A stretch of 33,586 nt of DNA from Streptococcus parasanguinis (GCA_018377375.1 JAGZZN010000015.1:1-33586); one strand, 5' to 3'. Counted from the first letter of the stretch, positions 25,801 through 32,033 are shown. Notes: generated by a model from the letters alone, not told the origin. Numbers and translations: made by a program.

Positions 25801-26717
25801 GTATCCACTGCCCCATTTTGCTGTTTTTCCAACTGAGGGGTCGTAATCGTAGTCCCATACTGCGCTAAATGAACCTTGTCCGTTACACTCAGCTTAACAT
25901 CCCGGTAAATCCCACTACCAGAATACCAACGGCTACTTGGTTGTTGATTGACCACATGAACGGCGATGGTATTCTCGCTTCCATCCGCATTCAAATAAGG
26001 AGTAATATCATAAGAAAAGGCATTGTAGCCATTTGGATAATGACCAACGAATTGTCCGTTTACATAGACTTTGGAATCCATATAAACCCCGCCAAATTCC
26101 AAGCGGACCTTCTTATCTAGATCTTTGTCGTCCAAACGGAAGGTCTTACGATACCAAGCATCCCCTCCGTTTAATTGACCCCCTTCATTTTGAGCAGGAG
26201 AGTTGTGATCGAAATCAAAGAAAATAGACCAGTCATGAGGAAGATCTAATTTTTTCCAATCCTTGACATCCACTTGACGCCCTTCTGCACCAGGAGCCGC
26301 ATTTAATTTAAAATACCAATCTTTATTAAAATCACGTTCTCGATCTTGCACAATATCCTCCGCTACACGATTTTGATCTGGAGCAGCTGTTGCTTCCGTT
26401 CCTGTAGCACGCTCAGATGAAGTAGAAACAGGCTGGCCTTCGCCTTGAGGCGCTGGCTTTTCCTCAGCTCTGGTAGGGGTGATGACAGCTGGAGCTTCTG
26501 AAACCCTTGCACCAGCTCCAGGAACTTCCGCTTCTGAATTTTCCGTCACAACACTTGGTGTCTCAATCGAAGTCGGTTCACTTTCGAGGGCTGGCTTTTC
26601 TTCCGCATGGACCCTTGAAAGACCCAAGGCAGAAAGCCCAATCACAACAGAACAAGCTCCAACTGAGAGCTTACGAATACTAAAAACAGGACGCTTTTCA
26701 AAAAAAGACTTTCCCAT
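19881..26717 (-). CDS. bgaA: Wall-anchored GH2 beta-galactosidase, BgaA-like
   Basis: 2278 aa. YSIRK signal peptide (FSIRKLSVGACSVV, 12-25), linker, then the GH2 sugar-binding, immunoglobulin-like and TIM-barrel domains (about 125-720): LPHDWSI, TTHNPASEQ, acid/base Glu539 in WSIGNEVG and nucleophile Glu620 in YGSETSSATR. Next come several Big_4-like modules, then two CBM71-like galactose-binding modules, each with WTNW in a shared block, then a G5 domain (about 2045-2130), a Pro/Glu/Gln repeat wall-spanning stretch and LPNTG. Length and order match pneumococcal BgaA (about 2230 aa), which removes beta-1,4-galactose from host N-glycans and also mediates adhesion. Its promoter has cre-like sites. 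Good AGGAGG start. Confidence 0.94.
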   Translation of the reverse strand: MGKSFFEKRPVFSIRKLSVGACSVVIGLSALGLSRVHAEEKPALESEPTSIETPSVVTENSEAEVPGAGARVSEAPAVITPTRAEEKPAPQGEGQPVSTSSERATGTEATAAPDQNRVAEDIVQDRERDFNKDWYFKLNAAPGAEGRQVDVKDWKKLDLPHDWSIFFDFDHNSPAQNEGGQLNGGDAWYRKTFRLDDKDLDKKVRLEFGGVYMDSKVYVNGQFVGHYPNGYNAFSYDITPYLNADGSENTIAVHVVNQQPSSRWYSGSGIYRDVKLSVTDKVHLAQYGTTITTPQLEKQQNGAVDTVVKSRIVNQDDQAHSIYAEYEIVDQNGQVVSEKTRSEAQAVLAGQEINLSQTLHVEKPTLWDVKTDHPALYTLYTRVYRDSQLVDVQKERFGYRYLNWTPEGGFFLNGVATKFHGVSLHHDHGALGAEENYKAEYRRLKQMKDMGVNAIRTTHNPASEQTLKIAAELGLMVQEEAFDTWYGGKKQYDYGRFFEKDATHPEARKGDTWSDYDLRTMVERGKNNPAIVMWSIGNEVGEADGSDKSVATVRRLVKTIKDVDATRYVTMGADKFRFGDGSGGHEKVAAELDAVGFNYSEANYESLRAKHPNWLIYGSETSSATRTRGSYYHPEREWVGSNQEDRHYEQSDYGNDRVGWGRTATASWTFDRDHAGYAGQFIWTGTDYIGEPTPWHNQNDTPVKSSYFGIVDTAGLPKNDFYLYQSQWVSAEKHPMVHLLPHWNWDNPELANRVMDEEGRIPVRTFSNAHSVELIVNGESQGVKTFTKKTTADGRTYQEGANPDELYLEWLVPYVPGKVEAIARNEAGEVIAKDQVETAGKPAGVRLLKEEHAIAADGKDLTYITYEIVDEEGRVVPTANNLVHFHLHGQGQIVGVDNGEQASRERYKAQEDGSWQRKAFNGKGVVIVKSTEQAGAFTLYADSDRLQSDQVSLFTGKKDQAERTVLGVEPVRQSAYLGEKPTLPSKVNVVYSDGKAQEEAVEWDAADYSRAGQVRVTGHVQGRTVEALVDVIGVEQVLPVIKQIPQGADLATVDKAVQLVFTDGTTAHYEVDQWTLEAGQEDQLSTPGARLKATGLLGNGETVQATLVVAGGDVAKAKKPTVQLDGVALPKFGSGNHTIFRSLAYGQEPGQVTASAENAQVTVLQANRENGLKAQIFVTAQDTGAVQTYVVQFQEESPQIQRLELRLPEGQELKEDQTVPLEVIAHYQDGSVASLQADQIDVKTRAGSQGKAVATNKGLELREAGLVHLEANFQGQTGEVNFTITPNPEEKTVVKVRPVRISTDRNVLPALPETVLVEYDKGFPKEKRVTWDAVTADQVKDYHSFTVTGHVEGVEKEAQAQVTVEGIIAVEEVSTTTPVGEKPALPESVRTYHSNGKTYAAKVAWDAVDPQLLAKEGEVVLSGRVEGTNLPTRLHIRVSANTVKGANVAEQWTGSVLPLAFASDSNDADPVAKVNDKVISFTDAPANRWTNWGRNNAEDSVGILFGDSGILTKRAVDNLHVGFHEDHGVGAPSEYVIEYYTGEQIPTVPSNPNRVKDETDHPFNNPANWKEVSNLTVEEPVAAGKMNHFSFDKVDTYAVRIRMKTPKGKRGSSISEIQIFANKIAAEEKSQLTIRVNGDVLPGVNPSVTDYYIDARDRAYPQVEATASHHGLATVVPSVHEGEPIRVIHKAEDGTILQEYRLHLTSDAEKLKQAAPVAVEAGRRFVKVGQDLVLPSTVGVYFKGDTGYERKELTVDWQAVPADALSHEGSFTLEGKVLGYDLTAQLTVRVSEKTGENLSVNRDYNAEDTRAFASETNDLDPNQIDYIDYINDGGYNEYYRWTNWKREPDQTEVFAGLIFKKNGQVTERLVNKVAVDFFADQETGLPTKTVLERYIGPDFDVPDDYGNLKNFPDHPFNQASNWEEIPYSLDYAFEPGYISNLSFNETRTKAIRLRMVRDENLKGIGIIELSAYAPTEEAQATTDVTIQVNGKDLKGFKPDVTDYHLEYEGDRPIVSAQGKNGTAVTVVDAKSANAPVLVKVVSEDGKLEKVYQLSLSAKVPTGSAIPEEGVKNLVHTKPELVIEPEEMDFERLERPNADLPKGEKRVVQEGQKGRKMRLVEVSQENGVESRKELDAFVELDPVAEITEVGTKEVLPDTPQPEPQPQPQPEPQPQPEPQPQPQPLPNPERPHVSEGPVAIATPQASLEVKAVRQEGIDAAGKEVEKETQTPAVSAAPVSEGRLPNTGTEESVASLVAGILAAGLASAVLDDQKKRANKAK

Positions 26718-26748
26718 AAAAACCTCCTCTTAGGATTAACTATTGAAT

Positions 26749-26804
26749 TTGTAAGCGCTTTCTTATACCTGAGAACGCTTACAGAAAATCACATATTAAC
26801 TATA
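26749..26804 (-). promoter_or_regulatory. bgaA regulatory region: cre-like dyad and -10
   Basis: Two CcpA cre-like sites in opposite orientation (26749-26764 and 26769-26784) form a 32-bp dyad with GTAAGCG and CGCTTAC at its ends (26751-26782). An extended -10 TGGTATAGT lies just upstream (26799-26804). The dyad falls in the early leader, so CcpA or a sugar repressor could act as a roadblock. No confident -35. Confidence 0.65.
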
Positions 26805-26893
26805 CCAAAAAAATAGGAGGAATAGACCTCGATTTCGCTCCAACTATAGTTAGATTAAGAATTCCTTTAATTAGTGGAAATCTCCTACAAACC

Positions 26894-26927
26894 AAAAAAA
26901 TAGAAGCCCACGGCTTCTATTTTTTTA
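26894..26927 (-). terminator. Terminator after dpr
   Basis: 8-bp GC-containing stem TAGAAGCC/GGCTTCTA flanked by A and T runs on both sides, so it is symmetric and may also stop transcription from the other side. Confidence 0.88.
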
Positions 26928-26932
26928 TGATC

Positions 26933-27454
26933 TTATAATCCTGGTTCTTGACCAAGTTCAGCAGCCACCATCCAAATGTTCTTTTCAAGTTCTGCTTTAG
27001 CCCCAACAAAGATATCGTTGGTTACATCGTCGCCTTCAGCATCGGTAACATCCAAAGCTTTTTGGTAAAGGCCATCAAGGTAATGGAAGATTTCAAGAAC
27101 ACGTGTCAAGCTTTCTTCTACATTTTTTGTAAATGTTCCACGGCGTTCTTCAATATTGCTGTGTTCCAAAAATTCAGTCATGCTAGAATATGGCGCACCA
27201 CCAAGAGTGATCAAGCGTTCGCTCACTTCATCTAAGGTTGCATCCAAGCTGTCCATGTATTCGTCCATTTTTGGATGCCAAACCATAAAGCCACGTCCAC
27301 GCATGTACCAGTGTACTTGGTGAAGGGCAATGTGAGCGACGTAGAGGTCTGCTACCACTTGGTTCAAGATGGCTTTTGTTTCTGGAAGACTTTCTTTATT
27401 AGAAGGTGCAAAAGTTGCTACATCAGTAGCTGCTTCATGTTTCATAGTTGTCAT
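26933..27454 (-). CDS. dpr: Dps-like peroxide resistance protein (Dpr)
   Basis: 173-aa subunit of a 12-mer ferritin-like shell that oxidises and stores iron and so protects against Fenton damage. The ferroxidase site lies between subunits: HQVHWYMRGRGFMVWHPKMD supplies the His and Asp residues, and a nearby DEVSERL supplies the Glu. Aerobic streptococci lack catalase and rely on this protein. An exact PerR box overlaps the leader just ahead of the ribosome site (AAAGGAG). Single-gene unit with promoter and terminator. Confidence 0.95.
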   Translation of the reverse strand: MTTMKHEAATDVATFAPSNKESLPETKAILNQVVADLYVAHIALHQVHWYMRGRGFMVWHPKMDEYMDSLDATLDEVSERLITLGGAPYSSMTEFLEHSNIEERRGTFTKNVEESLTRVLEIFHYLDGLYQKALDVTDAEGDDVTNDIFVGAKAELEKNIWMVAAELGQEPGL

Positions 27455-27468
27455 ATCGTTTCTCCTTT

Positions 27469-27526
27469 TTATAATGATTCTAATTAACTATGTCTTTATT
27501 ATATCCTTCCTCCATCAGAAAGTCAA
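27469..27526 (-). promoter_or_regulatory. dpr promoter with PerR box
   Basis: -35 TTGACT (27521-27526), 17-bp spacer, -10 TATAAT (27498-27503). TTAGAATCATTATAA at 27469-27483 fits the PerR pattern TTAnAATnATTnTAA at every fixed position and lies downstream of the start of transcription. Confidence 0.88.
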
Positions 27527-27547
27527 GATAAAAGATTTAAAAAGATC

Positions 27548-27594
27548 ATTCCAAAGTTGGAATAGTTGTCAATTGAAGGAAGATACGATAGAAT
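27548..27594 (+). promoter_or_regulatory. Promoter and 16-bp palindrome upstream of the small exporter gene
   Basis: TTGTCA (27566-27571), 17-bp spacer, TAGAAT (27589-27594). A perfect palindrome ATTCCAA-AG-TTGGAAT (27548-27563) sits 2 nt before the -35, as an activator or repressor site would. Confidence 0.6.
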
Positions 27595-27622
27595 GAAGAA
27601 GACTAATCGAAAGGCACAACCA

Positions 27623-28093
27623 ATGAAATATATCCTTACCTTCCTGATCTCCATGGTTCCCCTCGTTGAATTGCGAGGAGCCATCCCTTTTGCCATTGCA
27701 AATGGTATTCCCTTATGGACAGCGCTCCTGATCGGAGTAATCGGAAATCTTCTCCCTGTCCCTCTGATCTTCTTCTTCGCCCGCCATATCCTCACCTGGG
27801 GGGCAAAAAAACCGATCATCGGAGGCTTTTTTAGCTGGTGTCTCAATAAGGGCCATAGAGGCGGACAAAAATTAGAAAAAGCCGCAGGAGACAAGGGAAT
27901 CTTCTGGGCCTTATTGCTCTTTGTGGGAATCCCTCTTCCGGGAACTGGTGCCTGGACTGGTGCCCTTGCAGCTTCTATCCTTGACTGGGACTTCAAACGC
28001 AGTAGCCTCGCAGTCATGCTCGGAGTGATCCTAGCCGGCCTCATCATGGGGACCCTGTCCCTGCTTCTAGGAATCGATACCTTCGCACATTAA
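27623..28093 (+). CDS. Small multidrug-export-family membrane protein (COG2426)
   Basis: 156 aa from the ATG at 27623. Earlier in-frame starts (TTG 27566, ATG 27593) overlap the -35 and -10 boxes and are rejected; AAAGG lies 9 nt before 27623. The N-terminus MKYILTFLISMVPLVELRGA is the family signature; four to five hydrophobic segments follow, with GNLLPVPLIFFFARH and GIPLPGTGAWTGAL. Despite the family name, its transport role is unproven; related proteins belong to DedA-like folds. It has its own terminator. Confidence 0.85.
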   Translation: MKYILTFLISMVPLVELRGAIPFAIANGIPLWTALLIGVIGNLLPVPLIFFFARHILTWGAKKPIIGGFFSWCLNKGHRGGQKLEKAAGDKGIFWALLLFVGIPLPGTGAWTGALAASILDWDFKRSSLAVMLGVILAGLIMGTLSLLLGIDTFAH

Positions 28094-28100
28094 ACAAAAG

Positions 28101-28124
28101 ACTGAAGCAACGGCTTCAGTTTTT
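28101..28124 (+). terminator. Terminator of the small exporter gene
   Basis: 8-bp stem ACTGAAGC/GCTTCAGT, loop AACG, then TTTT. Confidence 0.85.
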
Positions 28125-28130
28125 GCATAC

Positions 28131-28161
28131 AAAAAAGAGGTTTCCTTCGAAACCTCTTTTT
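28131..28161 (-). terminator. Terminator of rpsB-tsf
   Basis: Stem AAAAGAGGTTTC/GAAACCTCTTTT with a 4-nt loop, flanked by A and T runs; works for the minus-strand tsf and may also act on the plus strand. Confidence 0.88.
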
Positions 28162-28169
28162 GTTTATTC

Positions 28170-29210
28170 TTAGTTGTTAAGAGCTGCTGCCATTGTAGCT
28201 GCAACTTCTGCTTCAAAGTCATTTGAAGCTTTTTCAATACCTTCACCAACTTCAAAACGAACGAATTCGATAACTGAAGCATTTACTGATTCAAGGTAAG
28301 CTTCAACTGTCTTGCTGTCATCCATGATGTAGACTTGTGCAAGAAGAGTGTAGGCTTGGTCAACTTTTGTGTTGTCCAAGAAGAAGCGATCCATTTTACC
28401 TGGGATGATTTTATCCCAGATTTTTTCTGGTTTACCTTCAGCTGCCAATTCAGCTTTGATATCTTCTTCAGCTTGAGCAACCACTTCGTCAGTCAATTGT
28501 GCTTTTGAACCGAATTTCAAGTGTGGAAGAGCTGGTTTACCAACCATTGCACGGCTTTCGTTATCTTGGTCGATGACGTGGTTCAATTGTGCCAATTCAT
28601 CTTTCACGAATTGTTCATCCAATTCTTTGTATGAAAGAACAGTTGGTTTCATTGCAGCGATGTGCATTGAAATTTGTTTAGCAAGTGCTTCGTCTCCACC
28701 TTCGATCACAGAGATAACACCGATACGTCCACCGTTGTGTTGGTAAGCACCGAAGTGTTGTGCATCTGTTTTTTCAAGCAAAGCAAAACGACGGAATGAA
28801 ATTTTTTCACCGATTGTAGCTGTTGCAGATACGTATGCAGCTTCAAGAGTTTCGCCTGAAGGCATTGTCAAAGCAAGAGCTTCTTCGTTGTTAGCTGGTT
28901 TACCTTCAGCGATGACTTTCGCTGTTGCGTTTACCAATTCAACGAATTGAGCGTTTTTCGCAACGAAGTCAGTTTCAGCGTTTACTTCAACTACTGCTGC
29001 AACGTTACCATTGACATAAACACCAGTCAAACCTTCAGCGGCAACACGGTCAGCTTTCTTAGCTGCTTTAGCCATACCTTTTTCGCGAAGCAATTCGATC
29101 GCTTTTTCGATATCACCTTCAACTTCAACCAATGCCTTTTTAGCGTCCATGACACCGGCACCAGATTTTTCACGCAATTCTTTTACAAGCTTAGCTGTAA
29201 TTTCTGCCAT
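28170..29210 (-). CDS. tsf: Translation elongation factor Ts
   Basis: 346 aa; exchanges GDP for GTP on EF-Tu. The UBA-like N-domain begins MAEITAKLVKELREKSGAG; the core has the conserved TDFVAKN loop that inserts into EF-Tu, and GRIGVIS. Streptococcal EF-Ts is longer than the E. coli form (283 aa), matching this length. AGGAG upstream of the ATG. It is cotranscribed with rpsB through an 82-nt spacer that contains a terminator-like hairpin. Confidence 0.97.
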   Translation of the reverse strand: MAEITAKLVKELREKSGAGVMDAKKALVEVEGDIEKAIELLREKGMAKAAKKADRVAAEGLTGVYVNGNVAAVVEVNAETDFVAKNAQFVELVNATAKVIAEGKPANNEEALALTMPSGETLEAAYVSATATIGEKISFRRFALLEKTDAQHFGAYQHNGGRIGVISVIEGGDEALAKQISMHIAAMKPTVLSYKELDEQFVKDELAQLNHVIDQDNESRAMVGKPALPHLKFGSKAQLTDEVVAQAEEDIKAELAAEGKPEKIWDKIIPGKMDRFFLDNTKVDQAYTLLAQVYIMDDSKTVEAYLESVNASVIEFVRFEVGEGIEKASNDFEAEVAATMAAALNN

Positions 29211-29238
29211 TTTTGTTCTCCTATATTTTTTAATAAAA

Positions 29239-29269
29239 TAAGAGGGTCGGGCTGAGCCCTGCCCTCTTA
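29239..29269 (-). terminator. Hairpin between rpsB and tsf
   Basis: Stem TAAGAGGG/CCCTCTTA with an inner GGGCT/AGCCC-type pairing, followed by a T-rich TTTTATT on the minus strand. It probably attenuates tsf relative to rpsB. Confidence 0.65.
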
Positions 29270-29292
29270 GGTTCGTTACTTATTGAATGAAA

Positions 29293-30075
29293 TTAAGCGT
29301 TGTCGCCTTCTACAACTTCAACGATTTCTTCGATTGAATCAGCTTGACCTTCAGTAGCTGCCAATTCAGCTTCTACTGTAGCAACACTGTCTTCACCTTG
29401 ACGTCCTTCGATAACAGCGTCAGCCATTTTCGCAGTGATCAATTTAACAGCGCGGATAGCGTCATCGTTCGCTGGGATGATAACATCGATATCATCTGGG
29501 TCAGTGTTTGTGTCGACCATCGCTACAACTGGGATACCCAATTTCTTAGCTTCTTTAACAGCGATTTGTTCTTTATGTGGATCCACAACGTACATTACGT
29601 CTGGGATACGAGGCATGTCTTCGATACCGCCCAAGAATTTTTCAAGACGAGCGCGTTGTTTGTTCAACAATGCAACTTCTTTCTTAGGAAGAACTTCAAA
29701 AGTTCCATCTTCTTCCATGCGTTTGATTTCTTTCAAACGAGCGATACGTTTTTGGATTGTTCCCCAGTTAGTAAGAGTTCCACCCAACCAACGGTGGTTG
29801 ATGAAGTATTGACCTGCACGAACAGCTTCTTCTGCAACAGCATCAGCAGCTTGTTTTTTAGTACCTACGAACAAGATCACTGCATCGTTTGCAGCTGCAT
29901 CACGCATGAAGTCGTATGCTTGGTCTGCATATTTTACAGTTTGTTGCAAGTCGATAACGTGGATTCCGTTACGTTCTGTGAAGATGTACTTAGCCATCTT
30001 AGGGTTCCAGCGACGAGTTTGGTGACCGAAGTGTACACCAGCCTCAAGAAGTTGTTTCATTGAAATTACTGCCAT
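29293..30075 (-). CDS. rpsB: 30S ribosomal protein S2
   Basis: 260 aa. The start MAVISMKQLLEAGVHFGHQT and the blocks RNGIHVIDLQQT, RWLGGTLTNW and VDTNTDPDDIDVIIPANDDA are diagnostic. The acidic C-terminal tail is typical of streptococci. AAGGAG before the ATG. A leader of about 115 nt with a conserved-looking fold precedes it, and tsf follows. Confidence 0.98.
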   Translation of the reverse strand: MAVISMKQLLEAGVHFGHQTRRWNPKMAKYIFTERNGIHVIDLQQTVKYADQAYDFMRDAAANDAVILFVGTKKQAADAVAEEAVRAGQYFINHRWLGGTLTNWGTIQKRIARLKEIKRMEEDGTFEVLPKKEVALLNKQRARLEKFLGGIEDMPRIPDVMYVVDPHKEQIAVKEAKKLGIPVVAMVDTNTDPDDIDVIIPANDDAIRAVKLITAKMADAVIEGRQGEDSVATVEAELAATEGQADSIEEIVEVVEGDNA

Positions 30076-30226
30076 GAGTAGTTTCTCCTTTTTTGTTTTT
30101 TTCTCCTCTCTCAGACGTCAACTTGCAGCACGACCACAAGGGCAACGGTGCCACAATGGATCCGAGATGAGTATTTGCTGTCTTAGACAACTCTATAAGT
30201 ATAGCAGAAATCACTAGAATTCGCAA
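30076..30226 (-). promoter_or_regulatory. rpsB promoter and structured leader
   Basis: -35 TTGCGA (30221-30226), 17-bp spacer, extended -10 TGCTATACT (TATACT at 30198-30203). The leader folds locally: GGCA-CCGT-TGCC with outer CCA/TGG arms (about 30130-30156) and a TGTCT/AGACA dyad near the 5' end. This is the position where S2 autoregulatory leaders occur in other bacteria; that role here is an inference. Confidence 0.65.
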
Positions 30227-30287
30227 GCTATTTGAGAGATTTTTTCAGTATTCCCCATCTGCAATGATTTGAAGCAAAAAGTTTTTC

Positions 30288-30316
30288 TTGACCTATCTTT
30301 ATTTTTAGGTTACAAT
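30288..30316 (+). promoter_or_regulatory. tRNA-Cys promoter
   Basis: -35 TTGACC (30288-30293), 17-bp spacer, -10 TACAAT (30311-30316); initiation would fall about 6 nt before the mature tRNA. Confidence 0.82.
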
Positions 30317-30328
30317 ATTATATGTTAT

Positions 30329-30399
30329 GGCGGTATAGCCAAGTGGTAAGGCACGGCTCTGCAAAAGCTTGATCGTCGGTTCAAATCCGTCTACCGCCT
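30329..30399 (+). tRNA. tRNA-Cys (anticodon GCA)
   Basis: 71 nt. Acceptor arm GGCGGTA pairs with TACCGCC; the D-arm has AGCCAAGTGGTAAGGC. The anticodon loop is CTCTGCAAAAG, reading GCA. The T-arm is CGGTTCAAATCCG. CCA is not encoded. It stands alone with its own promoter and terminator. Confidence 0.96.
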
Positions 30400-30440
30400 T
30401 GATAATAAAATTTTTTATCATCTTTTATCTTTTAAAAATT

Positions 30441-30463
30441 CCCCTAGCAATAGGGGTTTTTTT
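30441..30463 (+). terminator. Terminator after tRNA-Cys
   Basis: Stem CCCCTA/TAGGGG with GCAA tetraloop followed by seven Ts. Confidence 0.92.
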
Positions 30464-30471
30464 GTTGCCAT

Positions 30472-30500
30472 TTGCTCCATTCCTTGATTATTGATATAAT
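30472..30500 (+). promoter_or_regulatory. Promoter of the second lipoprotein gene
   Basis: TTGCTC (30472-30477), 17-bp spacer, extended -10 TGATATAAT (TATAAT at 30495-30500). A small hairpin TCGCC/GGCGA lies in the leader. Confidence 0.72.
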
Positions 30501-30542
30501 AAAACCTCGCCTGATCGGCGAAGCACATTAGAAAGGGTATTT

Positions 30543-31301
30543 ATGAAAAACATTCGTTTCTTTACGATCGGTCTTCTTTCACTAGTGACACTAGCCGCTT
30601 GCTCACCTGCCAATTCTGCGCAATCAGCAAAAACCGCTTCTAGCTCTAGAAAACCGATCAAACAATCTTCTACCAAAACATCATCTAGTAAATCGTCGAC
30701 CACTTCTTCAGACAGCAGTAGCTCAGATGATTTTTCAGGTCGCTTCAGCTTGGATCCAGATGATGGCGCATCTCTCCAATATGTGCCAGGAGCTGCATCC
30801 ATTCCTGAGATCGAAAAGCTCAAGAACCTCCACCCTACCACCGGTTTTGTATTAAGAACCGAAGATGGACAAGAGGTTGGTGGGCCAAAAGAAAGAAACA
30901 GTTACGATGACGTAGTAGCAGCCTTTGGTCAACCCGTAAGTAGTACAGACAGTGCGAATCCTGGCGATGGGGTCAATGTTTGGGCAACAGACAATGGCGA
31001 TATCATGGCTTTCTTCCGCAATAATGTGTTAACAGATATCACCTTCCGACTAAGAGGGGGCGATGCCAACCACCAGTCTACTGGTAGCATTTCCAAATCC
31101 GATACACCAAAAACGGCCCTCGAACGTCTCGGAAAACCCTATGCCATTATGCGTTCAGAAAATGGGACCAGCTATGTCTATAAAGATAGCAACGGAGATG
31201 AATCTAGCTTCTCTACACAAGGAAATAAGATCTTCAATGTTACGTCTACTGCAGAGACCAAGCAGTTAAAAAAGATCACTGGCCTGGATAAAAATCAATA
31301 A
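30543..31301 (+). CDS. Ser-rich lipoprotein with tandem beta-rich repeats, function unknown
   Basis: 252 aa. Signal peptide with lipobox LAAC, then a Ser/Lys/Thr linker (about 22-65). The C-terminal part holds two similar modules, one around DDVVAAFGQP...NGDIMAFF...LTDITFRL and one around KTALERLGKP...GTSYVYK...NKIFNV. This repeat of a helix, a GxP turn and beta strands recalls the small BamE/SmpA-like or BLIP-like fold; this is a fold-level impression only. Good AAAGGG ribosome site. Monocistronic, with a shared terminator facing nusG. Confidence 0.85.
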   Translation: MKNIRFFTIGLLSLVTLAACSPANSAQSAKTASSSRKPIKQSSTKTSSSKSSTTSSDSSSSDDFSGRFSLDPDDGASLQYVPGAASIPEIEKLKNLHPTTGFVLRTEDGQEVGGPKERNSYDDVVAAFGQPVSSTDSANPGDGVNVWATDNGDIMAFFRNNVLTDITFRLRGGDANHQSTGSISKSDTPKTALERLGKPYAIMRSENGTSYVYKDSNGDESSFSTQGNKIFNVTSTAETKQLKKITGLDKNQ

Positions 31302-31313
31302 AGATCCATACAA

Positions 31314-31344
31314 AGAACCCTCCAAGTTTTTCTTGGAGGGTTCT
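31314..31344. terminator. Bidirectional terminator between the lipoprotein and nusG
   Basis: 13-bp perfect stem AGAACCCTCCAAG/CTTGGAGGGTTCT with a TTTTT loop and T runs on the plus strand; serves the convergent genes. Confidence 0.92.
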
Positions 31345-31351
31345 CTTTTTC

Positions 31352-31888
31352 TTACAATTCAGCAATTTGGTTCAGGTTCACTTCTGCAACTGTATCGTTA
31401 CCAAACATAGAAATGACCATTTTCACCTTGTTGTTATCAATTTCAGTGATCTTACCAGTATAGTCTGTGAAGGCCCCGTCGATGATGCGAACTGTGTCGC
31501 CCACCTTGACATCCAAATCAAACTCTTGAACGGTTTGACCCATAGAGAGCAAGATGCTGCGGATTTCTTCTTCCAACAATGGAGTTGGTTTTGAACGGTT
31601 CCCGTGGGATCCGACGAAACCAGTAACGTTCGGTGTATTCCGAACAACAAACCAAGCTTCATCTGTCATGACCATTTCTACCAAGACATAACCTGGGAAG
31701 CGGTTTTCTTCGATTTCTTTTGTTTTACCGTTTTTCTCAACTTGTACGGTTTGAGTTGGAATCTCTACGCGCAAGATGTTTTCTAACATATTGTAAGTTT
31801 GCGCACGTTGCAAAAGATTCTCTTTTACCTTGTTTTCATATCCTGAGTAGGTTTGTAGTACAAACCAGCCTTTATCAAAACTGTCCAT
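31352..31888 (-). CDS. nusG: Transcription antitermination/termination factor NusG
   Basis: 178 aa. The NGN domain starts KGWFVLQTYSGYENKV and includes FPGYVLVEM and NTPNVTGFVG; the C-terminal KOW domain has VGDTVRIIDGAFTDYTGKI. Normal length. AAAGGATG precedes the ATG. It sits in the conserved rpmG-secE-nusG order but has its own promoter, with a terminator-like hairpin in the short leader. Confidence 0.98.
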   Translation of the reverse strand: MDSFDKGWFVLQTYSGYENKVKENLLQRAQTYNMLENILRVEIPTQTVQVEKNGKTKEIEENRFPGYVLVEMVMTDEAWFVVRNTPNVTGFVGSHGNRSKPTPLLEEEIRSILLSMGQTVQEFDLDVKVGDTVRIIDGAFTDYTGKITEIDNNKVKMVISMFGNDTVAEVNLNQIAEL

Positions 31889-31939
31889 TTGGGCATCCTT
31901 TCTTTCTGTTTAGCCTGCTCGAGCTTTTGTGAACATACT

Positions 31940-31959
31940 AAAAAAAGCCTCTTGGCTTT
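31940..31959 (-). terminator. Terminator-like hairpin in the nusG leader
   Basis: Stem AAAGCC/GGCTTT, loop AAGA, followed by TTTTTTT region on the minus strand. It lies after the nusG promoter (about 10 nt past the predicted start) and about 50 nt before the nusG ATG. Confidence 0.65.
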
Positions 31960-31974
31960 CCTTTTCCTAGCTTC

Positions 31975-32002
31975 ATTATACCACATTTTGCAGGAATGCA
32001 AA
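31975..32002 (-). promoter_or_regulatory. nusG promoter
   Basis: -35 TTTGCA (31997-32002), 16-bp spacer, extended -10 TGGTATAAT (TATAAT at 31975-31980). The -35 is one arm of a dyad, TTTGCA-TTCC-TGCAAA. Confidence 0.72.
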
Positions 32003-32033
32003 GAGGTTTGCTGATTTATTTTTAAGAAAAGGC

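Noticed and set aside
20976..26227. Many plus-strand open frames inside the beta-galactosidase gene
   Set aside because: They are antisense shadows of a long, well-supported coding frame; none has a start context or recognisable domains.
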